A stretch of DNA of 64,000 bases, taken from NCBI RefSeq assembly GCF_000003855.2, contig NW_003101682.1, forward strand, positions 4,809,747-4,873,746. Direction: 5' to 3'. The notes below the pieces were generated by a model that saw nothing but the letters and a program-made list of their open reading frames with translations, made no database searches and was not told where the DNA came from. Numbering within the stretch: the stretch's first letter is position 1; each line of letters starts with the position of its first letter. This DNA comes from Blastomyces gilchristii SLH14081 (taxonomy: Eukaryota; Ascomycota; Eurotiomycetes; Onygenales; Ajellomycetaceae). This document shows positions 1-11,480 of the stretch, piece after piece. Both the position numbers and the translations under genes were made by a program.

Positions 1-75
1 TAATGCAGCCACTCAGTAGCATCTTGGTGTGAGAAACCAAGGCATGTGAGTTCGAAACCCGTAGAGAATACATTA
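1..75 (+). other. tRNA-like degenerate sequence
   Basis: The first 75 bases can be folded as a cloverleaf. The first seven and last seven bases pair at six of seven positions (taatgca with tacatta). A perfect 5-bp stem cttgg/ccaag encloses a 9-base loop where the anticodon arm should be. A T-loop-like ttcgaaa is followed by accc, resembling a B box. The anticodon loop is two bases too long and the T stem is imperfect, so this is at best a mutated tRNA gene or tRNA-derived SINE head, not a working tRNA. It starts at the window edge, so more sequence may lie upstream. Confidence 0.3.
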
Positions 76-1493
76 ATCCGGAACCCAAGCACCTCAGGTT
101 TCTAATAAATACAGAGGTGTACATATTGCTTCAATAAATTGCTCTATGTTTCTGAGCTGAAAAGTTATTATCACATGTATCTAATTGTCACTTCTTTGTA
201 TTTTTCTATGTTCTTGTTATCTTGGCGTGGTCTCAACACCTGTATTTCCTCCTGTATAATCAACACTTGACCTGTATTTAACATCACGCCAGGACTCATC
301 ATAAGCTCTGCTTGCATATGAGTATAATGAAAAAAATATAATAATAATAAATCTGATTGAATATTATCAATGTATAAAAGTAAATAAATAATCTGAATCA
401 ATCTCTATTATATTTTTTAAAATATATTAATCTTGTAAAAAAGAGTGTTATTAAATTATATTATCAGATTGTATTATTAAAAATATATTAATATTGTAAA
501 TATCAATGTTGAAAAAATGTTGATACTTATATATTACAATAATTTGTGAATCATGCTAGTTAAATATATTTGTATATATTATTTCTAATATTGATTACAA
601 CTTGCATAATAATTTTTGAAAATTAAAATTAATTTCAATTATTATTTAATATAACTAATTAATATAGAATAGAAAAAAACTTTTTTATTTATTATTTTTC
701 TTCTCTTTCTCTTTTTCTTTTTCTTTCTCATTCTTCTCTTTATTATTCTTTATAATTTATTTCTTATTCTCATTCTTCTTCTTTTTCTACTTATCTGAGA
801 TAATGATTATCTTAAAATCTCTTTTGTCTGCTTTCTCAGAGAACAGTTCATACTACTTCTTCTTAGTCAGATTAATCTATATCTCAAAATTCTGTATTTT
901 TTAATCTGCTATCTCAGGTTTTACTTCAGTAGTGAGCAGATTGATATACTCAGAGAGTAGAGGTGTTTTCTTAATATTCTAAATTATAAAGTGTATGTAA
1001 GATCTGAATAAGATCTCAATTCTCTTCTTCTCTATCAGCTTCTGTTAATTAATTAAAGAATAGAAGTATTATTAAAATTTATTATCTCTTAATAAAAAAT
1101 TTATCAGTTTTAATTTCTTTATCTTTTACTTTAACATCTTCTCAATCTTCTTCTGCTGCTGCTTATTTATAGTAATACTTTTCTTCTCTCTTTCTCTTTT
1201 CATCTTAGTCTTAAATTATTCTCAGAACTTCTTCTGATCTTATCACTATTATATAAGACTTTTCACTGTCTTTTTTTTTCAATCTCTCACATGTAGTATT
1301 ATCTGTATTATTTCTATACTTAGTTCAGTTTAAATTTATTAGAAGTGTAACTTGAAATTGTTATTAATCTACTCTCTTACAGAGTTTTTTCAAAGTATTA
1401 TAATATATCTTATAATCTGTCTTCTCTTATTTAAAGATCTTCTTCTTCTCTCTCTTCAATCTATAACAGTGCTCACGTGTCTTGATAATTCAT
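76..1493. other. AT-rich stretch, no recognisable gene
   Basis: No frame or family was recognised. Positions 76-320 keep somewhat more G+C than what follows, suggesting weaker mutation. A pyrimidine-rich tract (about 680-800, runs of ttct/tttc) would read as a Lys/Glu-rich segment on the minus strand, similar in flavour to the Lys-rich tail of the copia gag frames elsewhere in the window. Between about 800 and 1480 the minus strand has several open stretches separated by TGA/TAA stops, but none matched a family I know. Confidence 0.4.
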
Positions 1494-1730
1494 AAAATCA
1501 CAGAATATTTGAAGAAGAATAACATGATTTTAATAAGTATTAAAAGAGAGAGTAAAGGCAGAAAAGACAGAGAAGACAGAGAAAGCAGTCAGCAATAATA
1601 TAATAATAATAATAATAATGAAAATGACAATAGTAATAATAGTAGTAATAATAGTGATGATAATAATAGTGATGATAATAGTGATAATAATAATAATAAT
1701 GAGATTTTTATAGAAGAGAGAGTGTATTAA
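1494..1730 (+). pseudogene. Relic of an Asn/Asp/Ser-rich reading frame
   Basis: A 79-codon stretch on the + strand is open except for one internal TAA. It begins with a basic, Arg/Lys/Glu/Asp-rich part (frame includes KRESKGRKDREDRESSQQ), passes through a long low-complexity Asn/Asp/Ser run encoded by aat, agt and gat codons, and ends EEIF-like before a stop at 1730. The product is unknown. The pattern is compatible with a flexible linker of a transposase or a host nuclear protein. It could also be only a trinucleotide repeat that happens to lack stops. Confidence 0.25.
1594..1705. repeat. Imperfect (AAT/GAT/AGT)n trinucleotide repeat
   Basis: About 110 bases of aat units interspersed with agt and gat units. 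In the + frame they read as Asn, Ser and Asp. The repeat is the clearest low-complexity tract in the left flank. Confidence 0.8.
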
Positions 1731-2934
1731 AATATGTTATTAACTTATCAAATATAAAGAGACTTAAAGAAAATATTAACAGCTTTCAGAGATGTATAGA
1801 ACAGCTATAGTATTATATAGCAATATTATCTTTATTTAATATATATACTGTTAATATTCTTTGTATACAGTTATTATATAATCTATATCAGAGATACATA
1901 CTGAAAACAGATCTTTATTATTAAAGAGAATAATTGCAGCAATTCTCTGTTTTTATATTATAAAAATCAGTTATTCTTATTTCTTTCTTCTCTCTTTTCT
2001 CTTTTTTAAATCATCACTAATTTCAAGCTGGTATGAAAACTATTAAAACACTCTCAGAAATTCTCAAATTAAAGAGTATAGATTAATTAAATTTTTAATA
2101 AATATAGAAGAAATTAAATTATCTTCTAGAATATTAATTATCTATCTCTCTTTTAATAAAACAGTAGTTACATTCTCTCTTCTCTCTCAAATGAAATATA
2201 GTCTGAGAAAAGTGAGTATTATATCAGAATATAATACTCAATATAGTCTCAGCATCTAGAGCTGTATATATTCAGTATATACTGAATTGAAAAGCTGTAT
2301 AAGTTGCATATCAGCAGCAGTATCTCAATGAGTGTTATGTGATGTGAGAAAGCTGTAACTCTCAGTTATATATACAGAGAGTAAATCACTCAAATAAGTA
2401 TATATATATCGCATGAAAGTAATGCTATTTAATAATACTCAGCCTCTGATATTATGAAAATAGAGTCTCTTCATTTGATCTGTTTTTAGCAGAAGTTAAA
2501 GAATTTTATATTTTTTAAAATCGTCTTTATATATTTTATCTGTGAAATCAATGAGAAGAATTATTAATTTCAGTATTCTACTCTTAATATAATTTAAGTG
2601 ATAGCAGAGTTTATTCTGATCATATTTTTTCAGTGTATATTTTCTAATTATTTATATTTATATAGATATATACTGATTATTTATTAAGTAGTATTAAAAT
2701 AATGACTTATTATAACTGTATTACTCTCACTATAAGAAATATATAATTAATAATAAATGTTGTAAAGACTCTGAGAGGTGAATATTTTAAAAATACTATA
2801 ACTCTGTAATCTTAATTTTTTTTATTTTTTTAGAATTTAAATTATATGAATTATAATCTGTATTTAAAAAAATAATAATATTTAGTAGTACTCTCTGTTA
2901 AATTTTCAATAAATAAATACTACGTTACAATATT
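1731..2934. other. AT-rich stretch, nothing recognised
   Basis: Heavily A+T-rich sequence with stops in all frames. There are short palindromic pieces (for example around 2265-2290, where gtatat/atatac arms surround ttcag) but no paired LTR, no conserved protease, RT or integrase motif and no recognisable RNA gene. Confidence 0.5.
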
Positions 2935-3080
2935 ACATAAGTAAGAAATGATTTCATAATCTCATTTAGTATCATTCTCAATAATAAGATCAGAATGAAA
3001 ATATAACTAAGACTTCTAATATATTCTTTATCTAAAACTGAATTTTTATTTAAAAAGTGAATCTGAAACTATTAATATTT
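2935..3080 (+). mobile_element. Possible left part of a hAT-type MITE (copy 4) split by Copia-A
   Basis: The stretch around 2945-2985 (atgatttcat, then catttagt, then cattct) aligns by eye with the internal part of the MITE copies at 59690 and 18622, and the following T-rich/aaaaagt part matches the next MITE segment. Copia-A with its gaaat TSD separates this from matching sequence at 52474-52590. The first ~150 bases of the MITE, including its left TIR, could not be found. Confidence 0.35.
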
Positions 3081-3085
3081 GAAAT

Positions 3086-3232
3086 TGTCAAATTCTGTCT
3101 CTACGGGCCGACTGCTTCTGCCTAAGTAAGGTGTTCATCAATTACTTAATACATATCTATTACATATAAAAAGCTGCATAATAGATAGATCTTGATAATA
3201 TAATCAACTACTCTATTATATTATCTTCATCA
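3086..3232 (+). repeat. Copia-A 5' LTR
   Basis: 147-bp LTR beginning tgtcaaattc and ending cttcatca. It contains a TATA-like catataaaaag near 3164-3175, a plausible core promoter. The GC-rich start (ctacgggccgactgc) keeps CpG sites that are lost in the LTRs of Copia-B. The downstream leader (gattgtatctcttcttg) is shared with Copia-B. Confidence 0.9.
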
Positions 3233-3640
3233 GATTGTATCTCTTCTTGTATATAAGAATTCACTAATTCTATGTTAAATCAAATTCTTACACTTCATTC
3301 TTGAATTAAAGACTTAATTATATTCTGAAATGCTGTATTAGTAGTTTCACAGCTGCTTATCATAAATTAAAAAGAACTTTGTTGATTTTAAAATTAATTA
3401 ACTTACTACAGACTTCTACAACAAGTCTGTAAGCAATCTCTGTATTCTTATATAAATAGAAGTATAGACAGTGAATATACTTCTGTGAGCAGCTTCACTG
3501 TTAAAGACAACACTATCTCACTTGAATTCACATCAATTACTAGAAGTAAAAGATGTTCAACACCGTTAACATGTACATATAATATCTCTGAACAAGAGCT
3601 GCTTAAGCCGCAATTATCACCTCAGACAGCTTGAAAAGTT
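3233..3640 (+). other. Copia-A 5' leader
   Basis: Untranslated region between the 5' LTR and gag. It aligns along its full length with Copia-B 53246-53655, including a short inverted repeat (gacttctacaacaagtct) near 3410-3430 that can form a hairpin. Gypsy-D interrupts it after 3640; the final aagtt (3636-3640) is the TSD. Confidence 0.8.
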
Positions 3641-3897
3641 TGTAAGAAATCCCGCTTCTTGCGGATTCTTTACCTCTATTTCTATCTCTCATGTAATTAA
3701 TAGAGTTAGCAGCTCTTAACTACATATAACTATATAAACTGAAGTTCATGACTACTATTCACAACTCAGCTTGAATACTATTATACATTTAATCTCTACA
3801 TTTATCTTTCTACTATGAGTACTTCTAGTAGCTATCAGTATATATTATATCAAGCTATAAATATCTGAATAATTGTCTGTGAGTACTTATTCTTATA
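3641..3897 (+). repeat. Gypsy-D 5' LTR
   Basis: 257-bp LTR starting tgtaagaaatcccgc and ending cttata (C to T change of cttaca). A TATA-like actatataaac occurs near 3730. The first 40 bases keep CpG, which the 3' LTR has lost; in the last 60 bases the situation is reversed. Confidence 0.9.
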
Positions 3898-3979
3898 TTT
3901 CAAGCTCTGTCAGTCAGTAACTGTCTATTATAACTGAAAGAACTAGAAACTTATATACTTTAATCTCTATAAACTCTAC

Positions 3980-5100
3980 TACAGACACTCAGAAGTAGCT
4001 ATCTAAATTATAAATAACTTCTATAAAAGAACTCTCAGAGAACTTATTAATTACTTATAGAATATTATTCTCTGTATCTATGACAGAGAAACTCTCTAAA
4101 CTTATGAATAAATTAATCTTAGTAAACAACATTCTTGAACATTTTCTACAGAATTAAGCTATTTGTCTATAAGAAATGCTTACTATCTGTAAAGACTTTT
4201 AAACTGAGTTTCTAGATATAATCTTCAGAGATATCTACAAACTGAAAAGAAACTTTCTTAAGCTGTAATTACTTAAGATTATCTACTGAATTACAATCTA
4301 TAAAAGCTTTTATAAGTTTATCTTTGAAATTGACTTATAAGCTCAGCTATGTAATATGAAAGATGAAAAAGCTGTTATCTATATAATAACAGGCCTCTAC
4401 TACACTGAAGTCAAGAATTAACTGAATTATTTAAAGAATAATTATGAGATATCTCACTAATCTGTTCTCAAGATTTATTTAGAGAATAAATTAAGAGACT
4501 CTGTGAGATGAACAGAGAATATCTGAGCTATAATCATTAATATTAGAAAAAGAGATGAGAAATGTAATGAAAATTACTTATAGCACTTTATAAAACTGTG
4601 ATATGAATTGAGATCTGTGAAAACAGAGCTCTGAAACAAGACCTGAATAATAATATTTTTAAATAGACTGAATAAAGATATATAGAATAAGTTTATTAAG
4701 TAAGATACTAAGCTCTTAACTCTGAAGAAACTAATATCTCTTATTCACTGCTTATAGATTACTGTGAGAGTCACAGACTTATAAAGAGTGAATTATCAAT
4801 TAGCTCTATAAGAGTCAGAATAACAGAGAACAGAGATATTAAGAAAAGATAATAAGATATAGAGAGATTCATATCTGACTACTAAGTGAAAAGAAAGAGC
4901 TTTATAAGCTCATATAAACAGAGTATATAATACAGAGATTAAGAAAAAGAGTCTCTACTTTATCTATTTTAAATCAGAATATATCTGTGCAAACTGTTCT
5001 AATAAATTAAAATAGAAATTTAAGAAGTTACAGACAGAGTCAGTAACTGTCTTCTTAAGTGTCTTAAAGCTGATATCTGAATCTGTTACTCTCTTAACAA
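3980..5100 (+). pseudogene. Gypsy-D gag (degraded)
   Basis: The structural protein that would build the virus-like particle. With stops ignored, one + frame shows a retrotransposon-gag-like helical region around 4080-4700 with spaced aromatic residues, followed by a basic segment. A possible CxxC (ICANC) lies near 4985. Stops are mainly TGA and TAA, as expected if Trp, Gln and Arg codons were mutated. No complete CCHC knuckle is visible. The identity rests mainly on its position between the 5' LTR and the RT of the same element. Confidence 0.55.
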
Positions 5101-6362
5101 ACATGCATGCTTGTGAGAAGAGACTGTAATGCAGTACTGCTGCTTCATAAGTATAAGAAGTAATAACAAACTCAGAATCTCAGATCACTGTAGTGTCTCT
5201 GAAACTTATGCAGTGAATAAACTGAGTAATAAAAACTGAGAATCTACTCTTATAATAAGCAGGGTATGAGAACTCAGATCTGAGAGCTGAGAAACTCACA
5301 ACAGTTATCTTTGAATTATAAGAACTCTCTGCAACTGAAAGAAAATTTGCAGAAACTGTGATTATTACAGACATCACAGATGATATATACTTAAGACTTA
5401 TATAACTTTAAGAATATAATCTGTACATAGCTGTCTCTAAGTCAGATTTATACTTCTAATCAGTATTAACAGACTTACTTACAGAGATAGAATCAGTTAA
5501 TACTGCAGAGTTAATTAGAGAAGATAAGTCTATCTATATAATAACTTTATAAATGTCTGAGAACTTTGTGATTATGAAAACTGAGCTTCAAATATCAGAG
5601 AAATACTGAGATCTTGCAGAGATATTCAGTTCAGTTAAAACAGCTAAGCTTTTATCTCATCATAAGAAGAATCTGATAATAAATTTAATAGAAGAGTAGA
5701 AACTCTTCTAAGAATCAATCTATAAGCTCTCTCATCATGAGACAGAAGCTCTGCAGACTTATATAGAGAAGAATCTAAAGAATGACTTCATTTAACAGAG
5801 ATAGAATTAGTTAATACTGCAGAGTTAATTAGAGAAGATAAGTTCATCTATGTGATAACTTTCTGAATGTCTGAGAACTTTGTAATCATGAAAACTGAGC
5901 TTCAGATATTAGAGAAATACTGAGACCTTGCAGAGATATTCAGTTCAGTTAAAGCAGCTGAGCTTTCATCTCATCATGAGAAGAATCTAATAATAGATTT
6001 CATAGAAGAGTAGAAACACTTCTGAGAATCAATCTATAAGCTCTCTCATTATGAGACAGAAGCTCTGCAGACTTATGTAGAGAAGAATATAAAGAATGAC
6101 TTCATTTCATCTTCACAGACATCTGTGAGAGTCTTTGTGATGTTTATGAAGAAGAAGAATGAAGATCTCATATTATATATGAACTACTGTGATCTCAACT
6201 TCAAGACTACAAAGAGTTACTATTCTCTGTCTCTGATTGAGAATGTGATCAACTGTCTCACACAAGCGATTATATTCACACAACTAAATATAATTAATAT
6301 ATATACACAGCTGTGAATACAGTCTGAAGATGAATGAAAGACTGTCCTCAGAATTATGCTGA
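5101..6362 (+). pseudogene. Gypsy-D pol, protease linker and N-terminal reverse transcriptase (degraded)
   Basis: The + frame reaches the classic gypsy RT entry: a lysine/his-rich HHxKN segment, then LSHxETEALQTYIEKNLKNDFI (read in two pieces), then MFMKKKNEDLILYMNYCDLN, equivalent to the FVKKKDG...CVDYRxLN block, then YSLSLIENVIN and TQLNIIN. At 6362 the frame is cut by LINE-A after the block equivalent to EWKTAFR and continues at 34784. The part 5481-6108 is a 314-bp tandem duplication that puts the upstream copy out of frame. The expected protease DSG/DTG triad was not seen clearly. Confidence 0.75.
5481..6108 (+). repeat. 314-bp tandem duplication in Gypsy-D pol
   Basis: Unit 1 (5481-5794) and unit 2 (5795-6108) both start acagagatagaat and end in aatgacttcattt. 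They differ by scattered C/T and G/A changes. The period of 314 is not a multiple of three, so unit 1 ends in a frameshift; only unit 2 leads into the RT block. Confidence 0.88.
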
Positions 6363-6820
6363 TTATTATTATTATTATTATTATTCTTCTTCGATTAAAG
6401 ATGTATGTAGTTAGAGACTATGACATCTACCTGAGAACTTTTAGTTCTTAGAGTGTTTCTAATATCTATAGAGTTCACTATTATACATTTATCAATTTCA
6501 GATATGCAAAATCAGAAAATTCCAGCCTAGAATATAAAAACTCTTTACAAATTACAGTATTTTAACAGCTTCTGATACTTTGAAATCATTTGGAAATATC
6601 ATGACAAAAGAAAAGAGAACAAAGTCTTAAAGATAGACATCTTAAATAAGTAGATAGAAAAGAACAGAAAAGAACATCTAATGTAAAGAGAGACTATAAT
6701 AAAATAAAATTATTAAAAGATAGTGTATAGCTGTTTTAACAGACTATATCTGATCAATTTTCACCTCTTCATATTCAGATCTTTCTGAATTCAGTCATCA
6801 TCTAGTAGCTGCTTGAGTTT
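6363..6820 (-). other. LINE-A 3' UTR and (TAA)n tail
   Basis: The 3' end is a (TAA)n microsatellite tail rather than poly(A), shared with LINE-B (32729-32749) and LINE-C (53837-53850). The conserved sequence just inside the tail (gatgtatgtagttagagac on the + strand) is common to all three copies and ends in a short hairpin-forming region (gagaactttt...ttctta near 6430-6450), a likely recognition site for the LINE reverse transcriptase. Confidence 0.8.
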
Positions 6821-8270
6821 CTGATAGAAAGTCTATTAAGTATTTAATTCCTGTCTCAATTGAGAATAAGAACCTTATATTTAATTAATTTAAATCATAC
6901 TTCTCTTTTAATCTGACTCTGAGACTATTGTATACTGCACAGTGTATTATAATATACTCAAGATTTTCATTTACATTGCAGAATAAGCATTCTATTGAAT
7001 GAAATCTATTATCAAATCTTTGTATATAAGATTTGAAATAATCATGTTCTAGTTTCAGCTGAATTATAGATGAGAATACTTTCTTTGTATATTTGATTAA
7101 ACAAGATTTCTACTTGAGTTTGATTTCAAATCTTGAATAATGTATACTCTTCTTTTATTTCTGTCAGCTTTCATTTCATTTGTTTAAATAAGATTCTTTT
7201 CTCTTTTTCTTTATAAAAGACCAGGACACTGTTTTTTCAATAGATCTGCTTAATTCTGAACTCTTTTTACAGCTAAATCAGTCAAATCATTGTCATGAAT
7301 ACTCATATAAGCAGGAACTCATTGCAGATGAATTATCAAATTTAATGTTCTTCTCTTTTGAATTTTCAAAGCAGAATTTAAAATCAGTTTAAGATTCATT
7401 TGATTATTATGAATCTGACTATTTCTAAGTCTTTTTTAAAGCAGTTTGACTATTAGAGAATATTAATGCCTCTTTCAAACTATTTTCTATTTTATAAGAT
7501 TTTATTTCAATTAGTTTCAAAGCTTTCACTATTATAAATAGTTCAGTATCAAAGACTTCAGATTCACTGTCTAAATTTCAGAAATCTAAGATAAAATTGA
7601 TATTATCTTCAGTATAAGCAATATCTGCATCTAATCTGTTTAAATTCTTATTTTTTAAGTCATCTGAGTAAATCAGAATAGAGTCTTTTATATTAATTAT
7701 AGACATCTTCTTTAATTACTGTTCATATTCTCTCTCTTTAGATAGTTTACTTATTTATAAGTCTATAAGAGATTCAAGCTTTTCTCTTCAGAGAAATTTC
7801 TTCTCATGATTAACTTTCTCAATATTGAATAAAGAAAATTGATTTTTAATCAGTGAATATAGTCTATATAGTTAAGAGAGCATTTTCTTTAAAGAATTGT
7901 TATCATTTCAATCAAGAAGTCTATTTTAATTCAGTTTATTTCCTGAGTTAATTGATGAAAATGAAGAAGAGACTCTTTCTCTGATTATATAATTTAAGCT
8001 TATCTTTATAACTCTCAGAGTATAGTTTATACAGATCTTTTCAAATCTAATAGTAGAACAAGGAATTGAAACTTCAATTTTCATTGCTTTAATAGAAGAT
8101 AATTTGAATACTTTCAGAATTCTTCTCAAAGCTCTGTTTTACAGACTTTAAAAGAGTTCAGTGAAATTTTCTTGATTATTCTATTAAACTTAAACTTCAT
8201 AATCAGTTACTGAGATGATACAGACTATGTATAACTGTCTCATAATCTGAAAGAATAGATCTCTCTCTGT
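6821..8270 (-). pseudogene. LINE-A ORF2 C-terminal part: RT thumb region, RNase H, terminal Cys/His motif (degraded)
   Basis: Read on the minus strand from 8270 downward. Frame pieces include RRILKVFKLSSIKAMKIEVS (about 8129-8060), the same as in LINE-B. RNase H follows: a DS-like SDDLK stretch, the acidic DTELF block, SDSQSAV-type block and the DNELADSA-type block, recognised by alignment to LINE-B. A Cys/His cluster near the C-terminus precedes the 3' UTR. Many TGA and TAA stops. The upstream half lies beyond Gypsy-E2, from 25319. Confidence 0.75.
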
Positions 8271-8274
8271 ATTT

Positions 8275-8440
8275 TATGATTCAAAGGTTGCTTGAGCCAG
8301 CGTACGATTACAGGCGTACGCCGGCTTCTTATATATGTTATCTAAATTAATTAGTGGCCGCTAGAGCCCCTTTACATTTGTAAGCATGTTTGAAAGTGGC
8401 TGTGTTATTATTCAGCAGTTGTACATTCTTCTGAATCACA
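8275..8440 (-). repeat. Gypsy-E2 3' LTR
   Basis: 166-bp LTR in minus orientation: the + strand starts tatgattcaaagg and ends gaatcaca. The first 100 bases keep CpG (agcgtacgattacagg, gtacgccggc) while the rest is mutated. Its partner is 25149-25314. Confidence 0.9.
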
Positions 8441-8949
8441 TTCTCTCTTATCAGATTCAGTCACACTCATGTGACTGTGATATAAGTCCTAGCCTCATGC
8501 GAATTAGTGCGCTGCTAGTGTTCATGATTATACAGCTTATATCTGATTCAGCTAGTATCTCTTATACACTCTCACAAAGAAACTTTCACTATATTACATC
8601 ACTCATTTACTAACTTTTTTCATTCTTCAACTCTCTTCTTCATCATCATCATTATTAACTACTATTATCTCATTTCAGATTTCTGTTTCTCTCTCTATTC
8701 AACACTTTATATTCATTCATCTATTATATTATATGTGTTTCTAGCAATGACTCTTCATTTTCATACTATGTATTATTATATTACTCATATCAGACAGTTC
8801 ATTAGCAGTAAGTGTAACATATTATGAAATATGATCAGAACTTGTTTTTCTTTCAATGATTATTAGAATATATTATTATGAATGATATATCATCTTCACT
8901 TTTGTATACACTCTTAACTGTTTTTCTTCTCAGCAGCTTCTGATCATGT

Positions 8950-9610
8950 TTTCTGACACGATTTTACATAGTTGCAGATTCTGATATGTTTGTTTTTATT
9001 TATATAGAATCTTCATGTGTTGACAGATTCACATCTGCTGATAATGATGAACTCAATGTTGAATTGTTAATCAAGAACTTGAAGATTATAATAATGAAGA
9101 AATTGTCTATACTATGTATAACTAGGTCTTCTGCATCTCTCTCTGCCTTTTCTGCTACTGCTTCTTTCTCTGCTGTCTCTCTCTAATTCTTTACACTTGT
9201 CTCTGTTTTCAGTTCTTCTGCTCTCACTATTTCTGTTTCTGCAACTCTCACTTCTGCTACTTCTGCTTCTGCTACTTCTGCCCTCTCTGCCTATGCTGTC
9301 TCTGCTTTCATTTTCAGCTCTCTTCATTTCAAGAAGATATTGCATAGACTTGATGAATTACATTTCTTAGTATGTATACTTCTGCTCTTCTTATCAATCT
9401 CTAGAATGATTTATTGCATGAAGACTGTCTATGACACCACTATTTAAAGCTCAGTCACAGATACTGATTATTATATTCATTTATACTGAAGAATCATCTC
9501 TCTCTTCAACAGTGTTAAGATTGTAAGTCTTTTCTTTTTTTCAGCTTTTCTTTCTGACACTGATTTTTCTGTTCTTAGAAGAAATCATTATGAGTTTTAT
9601 TATATACAAA
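8950..9610 (+). pseudogene. Gypsy-E2 antisense extra ORF, first part (Ser/Ala-rich)
   Basis: The + frame runs opposite to the pol of the element. It has an FIYIESS start-proximal motif, an acidic/Leu stretch with KKLSILC, then a long Ser/Ala/Thr-rich region and FKKILHRLDE. The same order occurs in Gypsy-E1 at 17208-16744 on its minus strand. There are stops (for example at 9186 and about 9446), and a frame change is needed near 9590. Gypsy-E1 interrupts the ORF at 9610; it continues from 17906. The function is unknown. The same bases also give an Arg/Ser-rich frame on the other strand. Confidence 0.55.
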
Positions 9611-9777
9611 TGTGGTTCGGAAGAACGTACGACCGCCGGATAATAATGCGGCTGCTTCTGAACTTGCTTACGAATGTAAAGAGGTCATAGCAGCCATCAA
9701 TTAATTTAGTGCACAGTATATAAGATGCCGGTGTATGTCTGTAATTATACACTGACTCAAGCAACCTTTGAATCACA
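9611..9777 (+). repeat. Gypsy-E1 5' LTR
   Basis: 167-bp LTR with a TATA box (tatataag, 9717-9724), about 110 bases from its start. CpG sites are kept (cgtacgaccgccgg). It is followed by tctgatagcatgtctaaaaactgg, also found next to the Gypsy-E2 5' LTR, which should include the primer binding site; the primer tRNA was not identified. Confidence 0.9.
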
Positions 9778-9899
9778 TCTGATAGCATGTCTAAAAACTG
9801 GTGAGAAGTGCAGGCTTCTCCAGAATGTGATAATTCTGTCTACAAAGTGATTCATAGTTATTATATCAGTGTGGTTCTAGAACATCTTAAAAGATAGTG

Positions 9900-11480
9900 T
9901 ATAAAGAGCAGTGAGTGAAAGAGTATCTGTTTGATACTGCTTCACTTGTTAAGGAAAAACTCCACACTCAGATGAATGCCATGTATGCGAAAAGATGAGG
10001 TGTGAGAAAGGAGATGAGAGTGATGAACCAGATTCAAAGAAGTCTGCTCCCTACTAAAAAGAAGGATAAAAAGAGAGAGATGATCATCACTAAAGTTATA
10101 TAATGATAACAGAAATCATATAATAATATAGTGATATAACAATATAGTAATATAACAATATAGCCATATAACAATAGATATTATATAATCAATGAGAAAT
10201 CACTGAAATGAATATCTTCTCTAGTTAATATAAATAACACTCTTCTCTGCTATCTGAACCAGAAGGTATACAGAATCTCTCAGAGAATTTACTCAAAGTA
10301 GTAAGAAAAGCAGCTGAAACTGCTGAACTGAAATTGAAGCTCTGTACATGTATGAGAATTCTAAACAAGATTAAGACCTTGTGTACACAGTAGCAGGCTG
10401 AGACAGAAGTCAAATAACAATTGACATTTGCAGTAAATTAAGCATTCACTATGAAGAGCTTCACTGACACAATTATCATCATTATTAAGAATAGAGAAAA
10501 CCAGGTCTTAGATCTGCAGCAGAAGATCAAATATTTACACAGATAGATGACTACACTGAATCTGAAGATCTCATCATAATTGTTCATAACCTCTTCAGAA
10601 GTGTATACATCATCAGAGATCACTGCACAGAATGAGAATCTGAGTATGAAATATATCAAGTCAGAAGATCTGCTTGAGTTATCAAGCTTCAATAGTGACT
10701 GAAAAAATGATGCTGTAATCAGCTGACTAAGTCAGATGTAATCATATTATTGAATCGAATGTGAACTCACAGACAGGCAGTCAATGAAATTTTAACAAGT
10801 TTTAAGATCTGTCACATTTCTATATAGAAAAGTGAAGTCATTATGAATGACTGATGAAAAGATAAATCTTACAGATCTGAAGTGATATTCATTCTCATGA
10901 ATATGAAATGAGTTTTTCAAATGAATCTTGTATAACTTTGAGAAAGTGAATATGTGAGATAAGTGTTACAAACACTTCACTGAGTGTAGATAAGTAAGTG
11001 ATCTTACATCATACTTCACACACTTCAGCTTATACTATCTTATATTGAATGAAGAGCTTCTAACATCTTTCTGTTTACAGATCTTCATTTATGATCTTAT
11101 ATCTGAGTTAAGAGTAGAATAGAAATGCTTAATCTTACAATCAGACATAGTGAAAGAAGTGTACAACATTCTCATTGTATAGAAATAAGTGAGTTAATTA
11201 TGATAGAAAATACTGTAATCAAGTATGTCTCAGTGAAGAATAGATAATCAGACTTCTATAATACAAGTTATACATCTGAATGCAATAAATCTAGATCTGA
11301 ATGCTATCACTAAAGTACTGAATTTTCTGAAAAAGAGATTCTCTGAGTGAAAATCTTGATATTATGAGTATTAAGCTTATTTCAACTGTGAATGCTAAAA
11401 TCATGATACAAAAGATTTCACACAGTATACACAGTTAAGAGAAGTAAGAGAGTTAAAAAACTAGCAGAATCAGTGAGCTT
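9900..11480 (+). pseudogene. Gypsy-E1 gag (degraded)
   Basis: Structural gag region before the protease. It ends in a mutated CCHC zinc knuckle at about 11366-11400: the frame reads YFNCEC, a stop, then NHDTKDF, matching CxxCxxxGHxxxxC with the first Cys as Tyr, Gly as a stop and the last Cys as Phe. The upstream sequence aligns with Gypsy-E2 gag on the minus strand between about 25000 and 23500. Stops throughout. Confidence 0.65.

Noticed and set aside
1594..1705. Possible CRISPR-like or satellite array
   Set aside because: Only a trinucleotide repeat without spacers. No CRISPR array was seen anywhere in the window.
5180..5377. 65-codon minus-strand ORF
   Set aside because: Shadow of Gypsy-D sequence read on the wrong strand; no neighbours or homologous copy support it.
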